Below are positions 9,701 to 17,262 of a stretch of DNA of 26,140 nt, one piece after another. Every line of letters starts with the position of its first letter. Position 1 is the stretch's first letter. A model generated the notes under the pieces. That model was not told the DNA's origin and made no database searches. It saw nothing but the letters and a program-made list of their open reading frames with translations. Where the stretch lies: IMG/VR virus record IMGVR_UViG_3300030105_002356, positions 1 to 26,140 of that record; one strand, 5' to 3'. Made by a program: the position numbers and the translations under genes. The stretch comes from a virus.

Positions 9701-10449
9701 TCTACGTTAATTTCTATAATATTTGTAGCATCATATTCCATTTTTGTTTCCGGTGGATTTGCTGCACCTGCGCCTGGTCCGGGAGGTTGAATAACTAAAT
9801 TTCCTTTAAATGCGATTCCGCTTGATATATTTTCTATCTTTACAGCTTCTTGCAGTTGTAAAAAATCTGTTTGGTAGTTGAATGGACCCAATGGGCTATC
9901 TCCAATATTTTTAGCTGATAGCCTAATTTCTTTTCTTGTTGGGGAAATTGTTTCAATTTTGTATTTATAATCTGATATTAATAATTGTTCAGCTCCTGCG
10001 GGATTTTTTTCATACTCAGCTTGACTCTTATTAAATATTTTACCTAAATCATTTATATATATATTTTCTGCATTTGTACCGATTGAAAATATTTCATTTT
10101 CAAACCCTCTCTTTGTTCTTAGCAAAACAGGATCTTCTCTTCCAGCTAAATTTCTTATAAATCTATATCTAATTTTAAATCTACCGGTTTCATAACCAAA
10201 TAATTTTAAATGAGAAGCTGGGTTTATTTTTATAAAATCGTCATCTATTCCTACAATAGCATCATACTTTAATAAATCTTTATATTCTATTAAATTGCCA
10301 GCGTCATCTAATAATTCTACAAGAACATGATCTCTGTCTGCATTACCACCCTCGCCCCAATATCCATTTTCATAAGGCTTGTCCCCAATCTTTTTGGTAA
10401 TACCACGAATTAGTCGCTGTTTATCTACATCATTTAATTGACTTGACAT
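3775..10449 (-). CDS. giant baseplate/fibre protein with tail-protein-I-like and LamG-like regions
   Basis: A 2224-residue open frame, the largest gene here. Residues 1-100 form a conserved charged start. The region 250-1100 looks like a chain of beta-sandwich, carbohydrate-binding-type modules, with two W-x-W-N/D-G-x-x-x-W segments (near 565 and 930). Residues about 1220-1500 contain a segment like P2 tail protein I: N-M-P-Y-F-L-K-N-K-G-S-V-R-A-I-K-G-L near 1460-1480, then a glycine-rich turn. A concanavalin/LamG-like sandwich follows at about 1505-1720. The last 80 residues are extremely Lys/Arg-rich. It follows gp6, as protein I follows J in P2 and gp7 follows gp6 in T4, so it may fill the gp7 position. 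It starts at a TAATG overlap with the 101-aa gene, with GGGAG upstream. Confidence 0.75.
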   Translation of the reverse strand: MSSQLNDVDKQRLIRGITKKIGDKPYENGYWGEGGNADRDHVLVELLDDAGNLIEYKDLLKYDAIVGIDDDFIKINPASHLKLFGYETGRFKIRYRFIRNLAGREDPVLLRTKRGFENEIFSIGTNAENIYINDLGKIFNKSQAEYEKNPAGAEQLLISDYKYKIETISPTRKEIRLSAKNIGDSPLGPFNYQTDFLQLQEAVKIENISSGIAFKGNLVIQPPGPGAGAANPPETKMEYDATNIIEINVEEGGFIFTDNMKGGTIKLPNAYLTGYVTQQVRTDLNIIKNAELEEIEIDTTTGAPTIISAGWDGSLHSDAVKLVDWTTGYFNYGEPHVGTGAIGYHAKVVKGEGNSGGNCIKFIDQNNLYQDFEAWGGASGHRLMMIGQTMPSLINFGAAAGDTINIRLDIKSSVAGKGVGVDFKYPTERLIESEPDSPPAGYFNPFAPPPAEIKPTNIPEGYVANNNSNASNIEDKPPKREAQLMTHFGVSFFEGQIGQTTADFGGAGAWIIIQIIPPILTNPKKWIFAPNLAKDPYWKKGILSEDGDWLWNGSQWVVKASANSPSPPDGTVSSVQYSDENVVNGHPYQAPGFTTPAAYQRVVRQGENAGWQTGTTDGDGAILFKDDLIWEVKQTEFTVNSNKLVLHKFEDYFPVVRNVSISQIVDGQSSTVSIYDDIFRYGFIQSVSRVRKPGSSNSVWSERFIIFYSNGTGAEDQNRIFIARKFKDNFDDINEQNRGVVPWLDLDEGFNDRLNAGEGKFETWFKKNSSDFRHYFTISGTGLYYAMDDGDGDYYEAASDEDSFFSEDPKPFADGFSSDIPAEYEVAFAKNSGFSSNYIGIVGDQVYFSKSSTSDGVDKTLSVQDVFYNAGIKGDEGEEIIFGSRNPGADNYDSLALYDDGSSEFSYDLNPSKDGTLSPAEQWVWDGQAAIWNSQDAAIAYIYNKIGVEAFTLNAGGWSTLELSVDVPNDWFLTAEFFLEVRGDNTWDTSKGLGIDNSYGITWVDNLFIDFTLNAQQTEQPIYADYEATITGIQGEGSTITVNKHWNNVGSELIQTNDNVTNYEDDSNPVNFPNFSVSYLVYNPYDMRTYLKFGNRMFLTTNFKKDFVTMPYPYSVVYKLYEPLPTDIERLDEVVVVKEMGDVVEEDIEIIDFVDTDVGDVVLKSPDMMNVESPIQRRTTDYVSQTEILSEDSTVSGLLRDEFLSQSMDSVEINVDYSNFRNFINFSSVSKRINNFKYKLNQIEGYVATSASYNGISGSNADVKVAVSSIDELKNNFDGFEKYMYFQSSSYVTSSLGEFFDNSWPKTSGTGKVGDAYVLAHTTSSKAKNWYTIQNSSASLYDEDSFNRLSNIIPQHIKFDTNNQTYVDLVNMVAHHFDNIWIYIKAMGDVHDRREKLSEGMSKDLFMSVAKSLGWQLNDGKDTISLAKYALGKEVTGSSFSAHSSQPERDTSREIWSRIVNNMPYFLKNKGSVRAIKGLISAYGIPSTILRVKEYGGPDLPDNATPQFEIGRKFTKSLDFRGGQFVKTTWVDDSSSGRKPDTIEFRFRTPTGSNQILVEKKSASPNLSSSFFIKLKENNSIDNYGYVAFQISGSDGLKEISSSNFPVYDNDFFSVMVRRTSGSDNRNVSQSFELHLSKYDASRSKINLYSKSTLVTDIASSASYNQNWATDGDIFIGGSEDNALVGDQFSGSLMEYRHWTEVLNTGSFRNHIGNPKAYNGNSLSSSYENLVLRYSFDDNNDLSTDTDGIRDVSANSTNAYSGSHNGFTGNFFSSVVDETKSNVPSIGALRRTTNKIRIEPNPLKTGFNLNSKHRATLSAYDTAPNDSNKVGVFFAPTDVINTDIIESVADLNFDNFLGDPRDLQELEYRGLKNAADNYWKKYKSPNNFWDYIRLIKFYDQSLFGQIRKMIPARAKANLGILVEPNLFERSKVVIGKAPKFENFYYTSSIDIGIDLIKVSSSYNHDNNYTITNFNSYDGRIDMYSYESGSSVYNITGSVPTYEGSSSQFLDESYELSLWQRLNQPDKLYATASITFGDFKYFEALQPVISESVTRNNNAKEMKFYTTPLSASIGNSFSSSFFNTDTDYLLEDTEARVRSYFAGVKNTALTTIDGGPPIEITLTSPTRLVKKTPGESSLDTGEGTVAKFKPKRRKKRKKVQFGRRKFKPRNANQAVGDAEEQKGGLLSALEIQRAIKEFKLAAGIAGTKKKKRGRRGKKKKKPKRL

Positions 10450-10754
10450 TATAACTCCCTTAACTCTCTGTCGATAATACCATTTATCTCATCGGTATCT
10501 TTTAATTGATCTACTATTCTAGGAACAAAAAGAACTGTGCTTGCATCTTCATTTAATTCACCTGTATATGGATTTTCAAATGCTTGAATTACTCCTGCTT
10601 TATTTCTGGCTACTAATCCACCATCATATGCAGAGCCGGATATTTGTATTTTAGTCATCATCAATTCTTTTTCTATTAAATATTCTTGCTCATCAGCATT
10701 AGCTAAATTTTGATAAAAGGCTAAATCTTTGAGTTCTTCTTTTGTATATGGCAT
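10449..10754 (-). CDS. small conserved-looking protein between two tail genes
   Basis: A 101-residue acidic protein of no recognised family. Its start, M-P-Y-T-K-E-E-L-K-D-L-A-F-Y, is alpha-helical in character. The middle has G-G-L-V-A-R-N-K-A-G and E-N-P-Y-T-G-E-L, and the end returns to a charged helix. A GAGG site precedes the ATG. The gene lies three bases after the 388-aa structural gene, and its stop overlaps the start of the giant protein (TAATG), which suggests coupled translation and possibly a fixed ratio or chaperone role. Context places it in the baseplate module. Confidence 0.65.
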   Translation of the reverse strand: MPYTKEELKDLAFYQNLANADEQEYLIEKELMMTKIQISGSAYDGGLVARNKAGVIQAFENPYTGELNEDASTVLFVPRIVDQLKDTDEINGIIDRELREL

Positions 10755-10757
10755 CTT

Positions 10758-11924
10758 TTACCTCGTAACTTTAAATAAAAAATCATCATCAAAAAATTGA
10801 ATAGTTTCTTCAGAAGTTCCACTTCCGCTAACCACTTTGAATTCAAATTTATAATATCTTTCTGCTTGAAAAGCATCCATCCATACATTAAAATAGTTAC
10901 CTTTAGAGTCACAGCTCACAAGTGAGCCTGTTCCGAATGGAATGATAACATCAGCAGTCTTATCATCTACTATAGAATAGTAAACTCCATCTCCACCTAT
11001 GTTTTCTAAGCTTCCGCTTGGTAAATACTTCGATGTCAAAAAGGCTGATGATGTATTTGAAAAAGATTTAGTTGGATATCTTCCTCTACCATTTACTCTA
11101 AATTTAACTTTGGATTTTTCTTTATATGTAGCTCTTATATTTTTCATATAGAAAGCTAAATCATCCAATTCATCACTGTCTAAAGGACTTAAACTACCAG
11201 TAGACCACTTTGTATCAAACCACTCTACTTCTAACTTTGGTGGATAAATTGTATTGGTTTGTCTTGAAAAGAAAGAAAAGTTACCATATTTTTTCTTATC
11301 TCCTTCTTCGCCCGAACCGGATATGAATGATGCAGCTTCAGCCGCACCGTTACCTAAACTACCAGACCTCTTTAAAATAAATCCTTCGTTTGTATAAGTT
11401 AAATCTAACCATTTATTTACAATAGGAGTAACATCCATTCTCATATCTTGAGAACCATAACTAAATGACTGTGAAGCGTATACATTACTATAAAAAGTTC
11501 CACCCTGCGCAACAGAACCTGATAAACTAGCAGAAGCTTCTAACCACCAATCTTCAGCAGTTTCGCTTGTTCTATAATTCCAACTCGCTCCATCTGTAGT
11601 TGTTGGACTATCGAATCTAAATCCCTCTCCGACATCCCAACTCTGACTGACAGGATGAGCCCATATAGACTGACTGACGGATAAATCTGTTGGATTAGCA
11701 TCATATAAATTTAAGTAAAACTTTGGATTGGTAATCAATCCTCTGTCGATTGATTGTGATATATAAGCTAAATCAAATTTCATCAATATTCTCGAAACTT
11801 TAGTCTTAACTCCACTATCATCAACATCTTTTCTTATTTCTAGTATCTCATCTAAACCAGTATTCATACTTCCTGATGCGGAATATAATGTAGTGTCTGA
11901 TTCTGGATAAATAAAGTAATGCAT
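10758..11924 (-). CDS. DNRLRE-like tail structural protein
   Basis: A 388-residue beta-rich protein. Its N-terminus, with D-T-T-L-Y-S-A-S-G-S-M-N-T-G-L-D-E-I-L-E, followed by S-R-I-L-M-K-F-D-L, resembles the DNRLRE-type jelly-roll fold in which a list of properties along a surface protein starts with D-x-x-[IL]. No signal peptide or membrane segment is present. The ribosome site GGGAGG overlaps the end of the gp6-like gene, and the two genes are only two bases apart. The position between gp6 and the giant protein argues for a baseplate-wedge or fibre-attachment role. I cannot match it to a T4 gene number. Confidence 0.6.
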   Translation of the reverse strand: MHYFIYPESDTTLYSASGSMNTGLDEILEIRKDVDDSGVKTKVSRILMKFDLAYISQSIDRGLITNPKFYLNLYDANPTDLSVSQSIWAHPVSQSWDVGEGFRFDSPTTTDGASWNYRTSETAEDWWLEASASLSGSVAQGGTFYSNVYASQSFSYGSQDMRMDVTPIVNKWLDLTYTNEGFILKRSGSLGNGAAEAASFISGSGEEGDKKKYGNFSFFSRQTNTIYPPKLEVEWFDTKWSTGSLSPLDSDELDDLAFYMKNIRATYKEKSKVKFRVNGRGRYPTKSFSNTSSAFLTSKYLPSGSLENIGGDGVYYSIVDDKTADVIIPFGTGSLVSCDSKGNYFNVWMDAFQAERYYKFEFKVVSGSGTSEETIQFFDDDFLFKVTR

Positions 11925-11926
11925 TA

Positions 11927-13903
11927 TTAACCTCCCGCTGAGTCACCAACTACTCTACCTTCGATATCGATAGTTGGAAATTTTAATTGAAAACAACTTG
12001 GGTCCATAGATGGATAAATAACTCCTTCCTTAGTAGCCGTTTTTATATCATATATATTACCAGAGTAACCCGCAGATTTAGAAGATTTATTTACTATAGT
12101 AACCGGCGGTCTGTCGTTAGTGCTTGATTCAGGATCTACATCCTCAGGCGGAACGACTGCTGAAACTCCGTCTACTAGAGAAATTTGATAGGCTAAATCA
12201 GCCAATACTATAGGCTGTCCGATTTGCCATTTATCCACATCGAAAAACTCTTTAACTCTTTCTATAGCCTGTAAAACTACTTGTTCTTTATTATATCCTG
12301 TTTTTGTAAGTAAATTAAATTTAACCCCTACATTAATAACATAAGCATCTTTTATATTGACAGCATCTGTAATCATTCTAAATTGAGTTAAGTAAGTTTG
12401 TATATTTGATTTTACTGCTTGATTTACAGCGACTAAGCTTTTACTAGCATCAAATCCTAAAATATATAAGTTAAGAGCTAATGGATTTTCAATTCTCTTA
12501 GCTGCTACTCCTGTATTTCCTATTGTGCCAGCAGAAGGATCAATTTGAGAATCCTGCACTATATAGGCCTTTGCTATATTACCATACTTTGGTGGCATAG
12601 CATACACTCTTGTTATATAGTCAGCCTTAGTAACGGCTCTCTGTTGTGCTTGGAAATAAGCTAATGTATTATGTTTAACTTCAGTTACACTCTCAGCACC
12701 TTTACCGCCTGAAGTAGGATCAGGATTATTAACTGCTAAGGAACTCTTTGATGTAGCAACTAATCCAGCATTTAAGCCTGTATCATCTAAGGTAAGATTA
12801 AATGAAGCTAATTTTTGTATGGTGTTAGCTGCAACATTATGATCTACCCCACCACCATATCTATAAGTAATTGTTAATGTTGTATTGGATGGCGCTTGTC
12901 CATAAGTTTTTGTATTTAAAAAATTAGCCGGATCAAATGCAGTATTTAGATATGAAGGTGAACCGGGCAAACTAGAACCTACGCTATTCGGATTAGGAAC
13001 GATTTCTTCATCAGGAGAATCTGATATACCAGCTCCAAACCTAATCTCTGTTCTATTGTCAGTAGCTATAAAGGTTACAAATCTTCTAGAAGTTTTTAAT
13101 AACTTCATCAAATAAGGAGACTGGTCAGCATAAGAAGATAGTCCAGGATCATTCAGTTCTGTATTTTCCATATCTTGAAATACAGTGTCTTGTGCTAAAA
13201 AACCAACCTCATACCAATCGTTACCATCGTCATCTGTACAAGAAATAACTTCCGTTACTCCCACATTAGATAATTTAATTCTAGAATATTTTTCAGCAGC
13301 ATTAAACGTAAAAAATTCTGTTGCTGTATTTCCGCTTTCAATTTTAACTGTTTTTTTAAGTAAGTAAGTTGCAGGAACATTATCAGCACTCTCATATACA
13401 GAAACAGTCATCGGATCATAAGAGCTTGAAAATTTAAAATTTATATCTTCTACTGTTCTAAAATTAATTCCTGTGTTTGATCCCATTGATCCACCAGCAT
13501 TAACCTTTACAGCATATTTTAAATCAGGTCTTGTTACAAAGTTAGCTCCTATTCCTGATGATATAGCAGGCACTGTTTGGAATACTTCTATTATACCCGA
13601 AGATGGAGAAGAAACTTTTGGTTTATATCCAAATGATTGTGCCATATTATATACGGTTTTCTTTTCTTCGGCAAAAGCCAATAAACTTTCTTTAAATTGA
13701 TTATCTATATAATAGGATAGAACATCGCCAACATAAGATGCCATTTCTATAAACATCATACCAGGAGACGACTCATTAAAATCATTATATGTATTTGGAA
13801 AATAAACTTTAGCAAATTCAATTAGATTAGCTTTAAATGAAGAAAAATCTTTATTTAAATATCTAACTTCTTTTACTGATTTTTTAGAAACTGAATAAGG
13901 CAT
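11927..13903 (-). CDS. 6: baseplate wedge protein, T4 gp6-like (J family)
   Basis: A 658-residue protein, almost the length of T4 gp6 (660). The N-terminal block (about residues 8-70) has Y-L-N-K-D-F-S-S-F-K-A-N-L, then F-N-E-S-S-P-G-M-M-F-I-E-M-A-S-Y-V-G-D-V-L-S-Y-Y-I-D-N. This is the classic start of gp6-like wedge proteins. The centre carries Y-R-Y-G-G-G and A-D-Y-I-T-R-V-Y (about 410-430), and the C-terminal third has J-type alternating strands and helices. In T4, gp6 forms the (gp6)2-gp7 core that links the baseplate into a ring and drives sheath contraction. It follows gp25 by 12 bases, and its GGAG ribosome site lies in that gap. Confidence 0.93.
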   Translation of the reverse strand: MPYSVSKKSVKEVRYLNKDFSSFKANLIEFAKVYFPNTYNDFNESSPGMMFIEMASYVGDVLSYYIDNQFKESLLAFAEEKKTVYNMAQSFGYKPKVSSPSSGIIEVFQTVPAISSGIGANFVTRPDLKYAVKVNAGGSMGSNTGINFRTVEDINFKFSSSYDPMTVSVYESADNVPATYLLKKTVKIESGNTATEFFTFNAAEKYSRIKLSNVGVTEVISCTDDDGNDWYEVGFLAQDTVFQDMENTELNDPGLSSYADQSPYLMKLLKTSRRFVTFIATDNRTEIRFGAGISDSPDEEIVPNPNSVGSSLPGSPSYLNTAFDPANFLNTKTYGQAPSNTTLTITYRYGGGVDHNVAANTIQKLASFNLTLDDTGLNAGLVATSKSSLAVNNPDPTSGGKGAESVTEVKHNTLAYFQAQQRAVTKADYITRVYAMPPKYGNIAKAYIVQDSQIDPSAGTIGNTGVAAKRIENPLALNLYILGFDASKSLVAVNQAVKSNIQTYLTQFRMITDAVNIKDAYVINVGVKFNLLTKTGYNKEQVVLQAIERVKEFFDVDKWQIGQPIVLADLAYQISLVDGVSAVVPPEDVDPESSTNDRPPVTIVNKSSKSAGYSGNIYDIKTATKEGVIYPSMDPSCFQLKFPTIDIEGRVVGDSAGG

Positions 13904-13915
13904 TTATTATCTCCG

Positions 13916-14428
13916 TTAAAAGTCGTAGAATGGATTTACTTCAAAGTCATTTACATTTTCATATTCACCCGTATCTTCATTAAATGTAGTATCTATGTTA
14001 ACTCCATCTTCTACGCTTAAATCACCCTTTTTTAAATTTAAATCCAATTGAGCAACTTTTTGATCTATGTTTATAGTAAATTTTATTTGAACATTTACTG
14101 CATTATCAAATTCTCCACTTGTAGTTACATTTATAGACTCTATGTTTATATAAGATAACCATTCACCCATAGCTTCTCTTATAGTCTCTTCTATACTACT
14201 TCCAATATTTCCATCATCTGGCTCAAATAAAACTCTATATAGGTTACTTCCAAATGTAGGATTTCCTAATCGCTCGCCTTTTATAGTTAGCAAAAGGTTT
14301 TTAATATTAGAACGAGCTTGATCTAATGTTGTTTTTGTTTTTGAGAAAAATCCTTCAGTTCCGTGAGTTAGGGGTAGCGATACACCTATAAACACATTTG
14401 GATCTAAATCTTTTTCAAGAGTTGACAT
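13916..14428 (-). CDS. 25: baseplate wedge protein, T4 gp25-like
   Basis: A 170-residue gp25/W-family wedge protein, somewhat longer than T4 gp25 (132). The signature is G-V-S-L-P-L-T-H-G-T-E-G-F-F, then the central block G-E-R-L-G-N-P-T-F-G-S-N-L-Y-R-V-L-F-E-P, and I-R-E-A-M-G-E-W, ending in paired beta strands. These match the GPW_gp25 domain, which joins the wedge core to the sheath initiation site. The ATG overlaps the stop of the preceding gene as TAATG, implying coupled translation. The extra C-terminal 35 residues are acidic and probably flexible. Confidence 0.93.
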   Translation of the reverse strand: MSTLEKDLDPNVFIGVSLPLTHGTEGFFSKTKTTLDQARSNIKNLLLTIKGERLGNPTFGSNLYRVLFEPDDGNIGSSIEETIREAMGEWLSYINIESINVTTSGEFDNAVNVQIKFTINIDQKVAQLDLNLKKGDLSVEDGVNIDTTFNEDTGEYENVNDFEVNPFYDF

Positions 14429-14910
14429 TATATCTTACCATCTTTTTTATTTAAAGCTTTCATCACACCCCTATAATCTTTTGTTAAATCACCCATTACA
14501 TCTTGAACTGCTTTATTTGATGTATCAGCACCTGCTGCTTGTGCTGTTTGTATGGCTGATACCTTTCTTTTATCCTCAGCACTACCTAACATACCACCAT
14601 AACCCATAGCCTGTGCCATCTTTGAACTATCAAATGTTCCACCATCCATTGATGGATATTCATCTGTTTCGCCACCATTTGCAGTTTCATTTAAGATGTC
14701 ATTCAATACAGGATTCTTAGTATAAGTTATTTCTTCTTTCGGTTTAGGTTTTCTTTTAGGTAAAACTTCCACAACACTTTCCTCTGTCAGAGGAACACTA
14801 TTTGCCATTGATTTTATACCTTCGTTAATAAATATCTGTCTAACTTCTTTTTTAACTTCTTGTTTGACTATTTCTTTAATTAATGATAATAATTTACCCG
14901 ATTTTGCCAT
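14428..14910 (-). CDS. unknown protein of the baseplate module, basic helical start
   Basis: A 160-residue protein of no named family. The first 30 residues form a basic amphipathic helix (L-L-S-L-I-K-E-I-V-K-Q-E-V-K-K-E-V). A Pro/Lys-rich linker follows, then a Gly/Met-rich middle (M-G-Y-G-G-M-L-G-S), and a lysine-rich end. The composition suggests a largely disordered linker or assembly factor. Similar short proteins sit beside gp25 in marine T4-like phages as I recall, but this was not checked. AGGAG precedes the ATG, and a late-type TATATTTATATA element lies 16 bases upstream, so this gene may head the gp25-gp6-giant unit. Confidence 0.6.
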   Translation of the reverse strand: MAKSGKLLSLIKEIVKQEVKKEVRQIFINEGIKSMANSVPLTEESVVEVLPKRKPKPKEEITYTKNPVLNDILNETANGGETDEYPSMDGGTFDSSKMAQAMGYGGMLGSAEDKRKVSAIQTAQAAGADTSNKAVQDVMGDLTKDYRGVMKALNKKDGKI

Positions 14911-14925
14911 TACTAACTCCTATTT

Positions 14926-14937
14926 TATATAAATATA
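14926..14937 (-). promoter_or_regulatory. candidate late promoter TATATTTATATA
   Basis: The minus strand reads TATATTTATATA 16 bases before the ATG of the 160-aa gene, with AGGAG between. It is a near copy of the elements at 3708-3721 and 17249-17262. No -35 box is visible. A start point about seven bases on would give a leader only just long enough to hold the ribosome site. Confidence 0.45.
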
Positions 14938-14954
14938 ACATTTTTAATTTAATT

Positions 14955-15458
14955 CTAATTTCTCAAAGCTTCTTCTCTATCTTTTTTAAGCTGTTCTCTC
15001 TTTTTCTTATCTGCGATAGCTTTAGATAATTTTTTCTTAGTATTTCCAATGAAATCTCTTAACCCATCTACTGCTGGTTTTATAGCATCCTTAGCAGACT
15101 TTACATCTTCAATTTCTTTTTCTATTTTTTCTTGTAATTTTTCTTGAACAACTGATATAGCAGCTGCAGCTGGATTTAAGGCTGATCCTATTGTATTAGC
15201 TTCTTTTAGAGCAACGGCTGTTTTTTTAGTAGCCGAAATAGTATTAACTATATTACCAAGTTGCTGGTCAGCAGCTTCTAAAGTATCTCTTTTTTTCTCT
15301 AAGTCTTTTAAATCATTCAGCAACTTTTCAGCATCTTCAAGTCCACCGCCTCCGGCATTGATACCCTTAATTATTAAGTTAGCTTTATCTCCTAATACTT
15401 TAGATGGACTATTTATCAAATTTGTAATTTGCTTTCGTATTGCGTCACCTATACCCAT
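14955..15458 (-). CDS. coiled-coil protein of the baseplate-hub region
   Basis: A 167-residue protein, starting at the ATG at 15458, where it overlaps the stop of the gp5-like gene as TAATG; AAAGGA lies just before. A longer reading upstream would run inside the gp5-like gene and is rejected. Residues 43-60 and 100-165 are long charged heptad-like helices (L-L-N-D-L-K-D-L-E-K-K-R-D, then K-L-Q-E-K-I-E-K-E-I-E-D). An Ala-rich stretch lies between them, and the C-terminus is very basic. No enzymatic motif is visible. Position suggests a hub-associated or chaperone protein. Confidence 0.65.
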   Translation of the reverse strand: MGIGDAIRKQITNLINSPSKVLGDKANLIIKGINAGGGGLEDAEKLLNDLKDLEKKRDTLEAADQQLGNIVNTISATKKTAVALKEANTIGSALNPAAAAISVVQEKLQEKIEKEIEDVKSAKDAIKPAVDGLRDFIGNTKKKLSKAIADKKKREQLKKDREEALRN

Positions 15459-16819
15459 TATCCTTTCACTCCACCACCGCCTGTTTGTCTTTCGATTTGA
15501 TACTCTTTGGTAGTAACCTCTGCAATTTCTTCCCATTTAGTATCTGACCACATAGATTCTAAGCTTGGCAATTCACCTTCTGGTGTAACTTTGTCATCAG
15601 CTACAAAAACTTTTTTACTAAGAAACTCCACATCACCGCCTTCTATTTTCAATCTATCTACAAGATCTTCTACTGCTGTCTCAAATGGTTTAGCGAATAG
15701 ATCTACAGCCTTTTTTACTTCATCAGTTTTATTAGATGATAGATGCGCCTTTAAACTATCGTTATATAGTTTAAATAATGCTAATATATCAAATAAATAA
15801 GTTTTTAGTTCATTACCCTTAACTACGGGATTGATAGATTGTACAGTTCCTAAATTAATTTCTCCAAATTCGCTCTCTAAGTTTATACTTGTTCTTGCTG
15901 CTAATGATATGTGTCTTGAAGAGTAAAGATTTAAATCACCATTGTTTTTGGTATTAAACACTATCGAATCAGCATTCATAGTAATCGTAGGTTTTGGTCG
16001 TGTTTTCTCTTTATCATTAGCATCTTTACCATCAGGAGATACTCCCAAATAAGGCGTTTTCATTTCACTTACAGCATCTGTTTTTAAAGGAACATGCTCA
16101 TTCGTTGTTATATAAATACTAGCATCGTCATTATTAATATTAGTTTTATGAGTAACGAGATAACTAGCTTTTTTAAGATTTAATTGTTCACTAGCAACTT
16201 TTGATTGACCAACTGTTATTTTTATAGAAGGGTTAGTATATTTTTTATCGCTGCTAAAATGGATTGATTGACCAAACCTTCCTTGCATTACAGTATCACC
16301 TTGCTTAACTGAAATCTTTCTATTTAACTTTACGTTCTGAGGGAAAACTAATCCTTCTCCTGGCTCACCAACTAATCTATTCATTACAACCCTACCATTT
16401 AAGTTTAATGGATTTGAATAATATAAAGATGATTCGTTTTTACTATTAATATATTTAGCGACATTAACTACCTCACCCTTTAATGGATATTGGACTATAT
16501 GCTGCGATAGAGGTCTTATAGGTTTGCTGATTCCAATAGAACCACCACTTTTTTGACTCACTGTTAATTGAACAATGACGGCTCCCAAATAAGTTAAATC
16601 TGGAGACGCACTGCCTCCTTTTATTTTAGGAAAATTTGGCTCTGTTGGATCTGTGAATACTCTTATAACTTTAGCCGGCTCAATCTCATAGAATTCATCA
16701 TTATTTTGACTCATCTCTTTGATTTTGGAAACCACTTGGTTCATATTAGTGTATCCACCACCATCTTTAACCTTTCCACTATTAGATTTTATTCTTTTTC
16801 TATATCCGGGTAGCTGCAC
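15458..16819 (-). CDS. gp5-like baseplate hub/spike protein with OB-fold, no lysozyme domain
   Basis: A 453-residue protein beginning with GTG at 16819, two bases after the preceding stop, with GGAGA upstream. Residues about 40-150 form an OB-fold-type beta region (A-K-V-I-R-V-F, then Y-P-L-K-G-E-V-V-N-V). Next comes G-R-F-G-Q-S-I-H-F-S-S near 180-192 and a repetitive beta stretch near 285-330 (I-V-F-N-T-K, then L-N-L-Y-S-S, I-S-L-A-A-R, I-N-L-E-S), which is the kind of ladder that precedes or forms the gp5 needle. T4 gp5 (575 residues) has a lysozyme domain between its OB-fold and its needle; no such domain is present here. A helical C-terminal region follows the ladder. Likely central spike or hub. 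The gene symbol is left blank because the T4 equivalence is inferred. Confidence 0.7.
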   Translation of the reverse strand: MQLPGYRKRIKSNSGKVKDGGGYTNMNQVVSKIKEMSQNNDEFYEIEPAKVIRVFTDPTEPNFPKIKGGSASPDLTYLGAVIVQLTVSQKSGGSIGISKPIRPLSQHIVQYPLKGEVVNVAKYINSKNESSLYYSNPLNLNGRVVMNRLVGEPGEGLVFPQNVKLNRKISVKQGDTVMQGRFGQSIHFSSDKKYTNPSIKITVGQSKVASEQLNLKKASYLVTHKTNINNDDASIYITTNEHVPLKTDAVSEMKTPYLGVSPDGKDANDKEKTRPKPTITMNADSIVFNTKNNGDLNLYSSRHISLAARTSINLESEFGEINLGTVQSINPVVKGNELKTYLFDILALFKLYNDSLKAHLSSNKTDEVKKAVDLFAKPFETAVEDLVDRLKIEGGDVEFLSKKVFVADDKVTPEGELPSLESMWSDTKWEEIAEVTTKEYQIERQTGGGGVKG

Positions 16820-16821
16820 TT

Positions 16822-17214
16822 CTATTCTCCAAACAAATTATCTGATTTTTCTGTTATGTTATCTGAATGTTTTTGAACATCATTCGCAACATCTTCTACA
16901 GCGGCCAAAAGTTGTTCCTTCTCAGCATCGCTTAAACCAAAATCAGATACATCATTAGTTTTGGATTCGCTTGAAATCATACGTTGAACTATCGCAGCCA
17001 TCTTAACTAATTGATCGTCATTTTTGACATTAATTTCCAAATACTCTTTGAGCATAGGAATTATCTGAACAGCAGTATCTCCATCCTTTATAAATCCAAC
17101 AACCTCTTTCATAAGAACTTCTAACTGTGTTTTATTGGTTTTGGTATTATCATATATATCTTTGAATAAGTCGGATAATGACTTACCCTCAAATACTTCA
17201 AAATCGCTAGCCAT
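16822..17214 (-). CDS. acidic helical protein, first gene of the structural run
   Basis: A 130-residue acidic, almost entirely helical protein with no known motif. The first half (L-S-D-L-F-K-D-I-Y-D-N-T, then L-M-K-E-V-V-G-F-I-K-D-G) and the end (A-A-V-E-D-V-A-N-D-V-Q-K-H) look like packed or coiled helices. No signal peptide or membrane segment is present. It lies directly downstream of the terminator at 17299-17326 and the late-type element at 17249-17262, with an AGAGGT site before its ATG, so it heads the hub/wedge unit. It might be an assembly chaperone or hub component. No homologue is recognised. Confidence 0.65.
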   Translation of the reverse strand: MASDFEVFEGKSLSDLFKDIYDNTKTNKTQLEVLMKEVVGFIKDGDTAVQIIPMLKEYLEINVKNDDQLVKMAAIVQRMISSESKTNDVSDFGLSDAEKEQLLAAVEDVANDVQKHSDNITEKSDNLFGE

Positions 17215-17248
17215 TATGTTTACCTCTTGATATTTTAGGGAGTAGTTA

Positions 17249-17262
17249 CATATATAAATATA
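17249..17262 (-). promoter_or_regulatory. candidate late promoter TATATTTATATATG
   Basis: The minus strand reads TATATTTATATATG about 35 bases before the 130-aa gene, identical over 14 bases to the element at 3708-3721. It lies between a strong terminator and the first structural gene, the expected place for a promoter. Upstream sequence is A-rich and has no TTG box at 17 bases. Confidence 0.6.

Noticed and set aside
10721-10912. Minus-strand frame of 63 codons across the 388-aa gene end
   Set aside because: It overlaps the ends of two well-supported genes in another frame and has no ribosome site.
15459-15536. Upstream start for the coiled-coil protein
   Set aside because: It lies inside the gp5-like gene in another frame; the TAATG junction at 15458 with AAAGGA is the better start.
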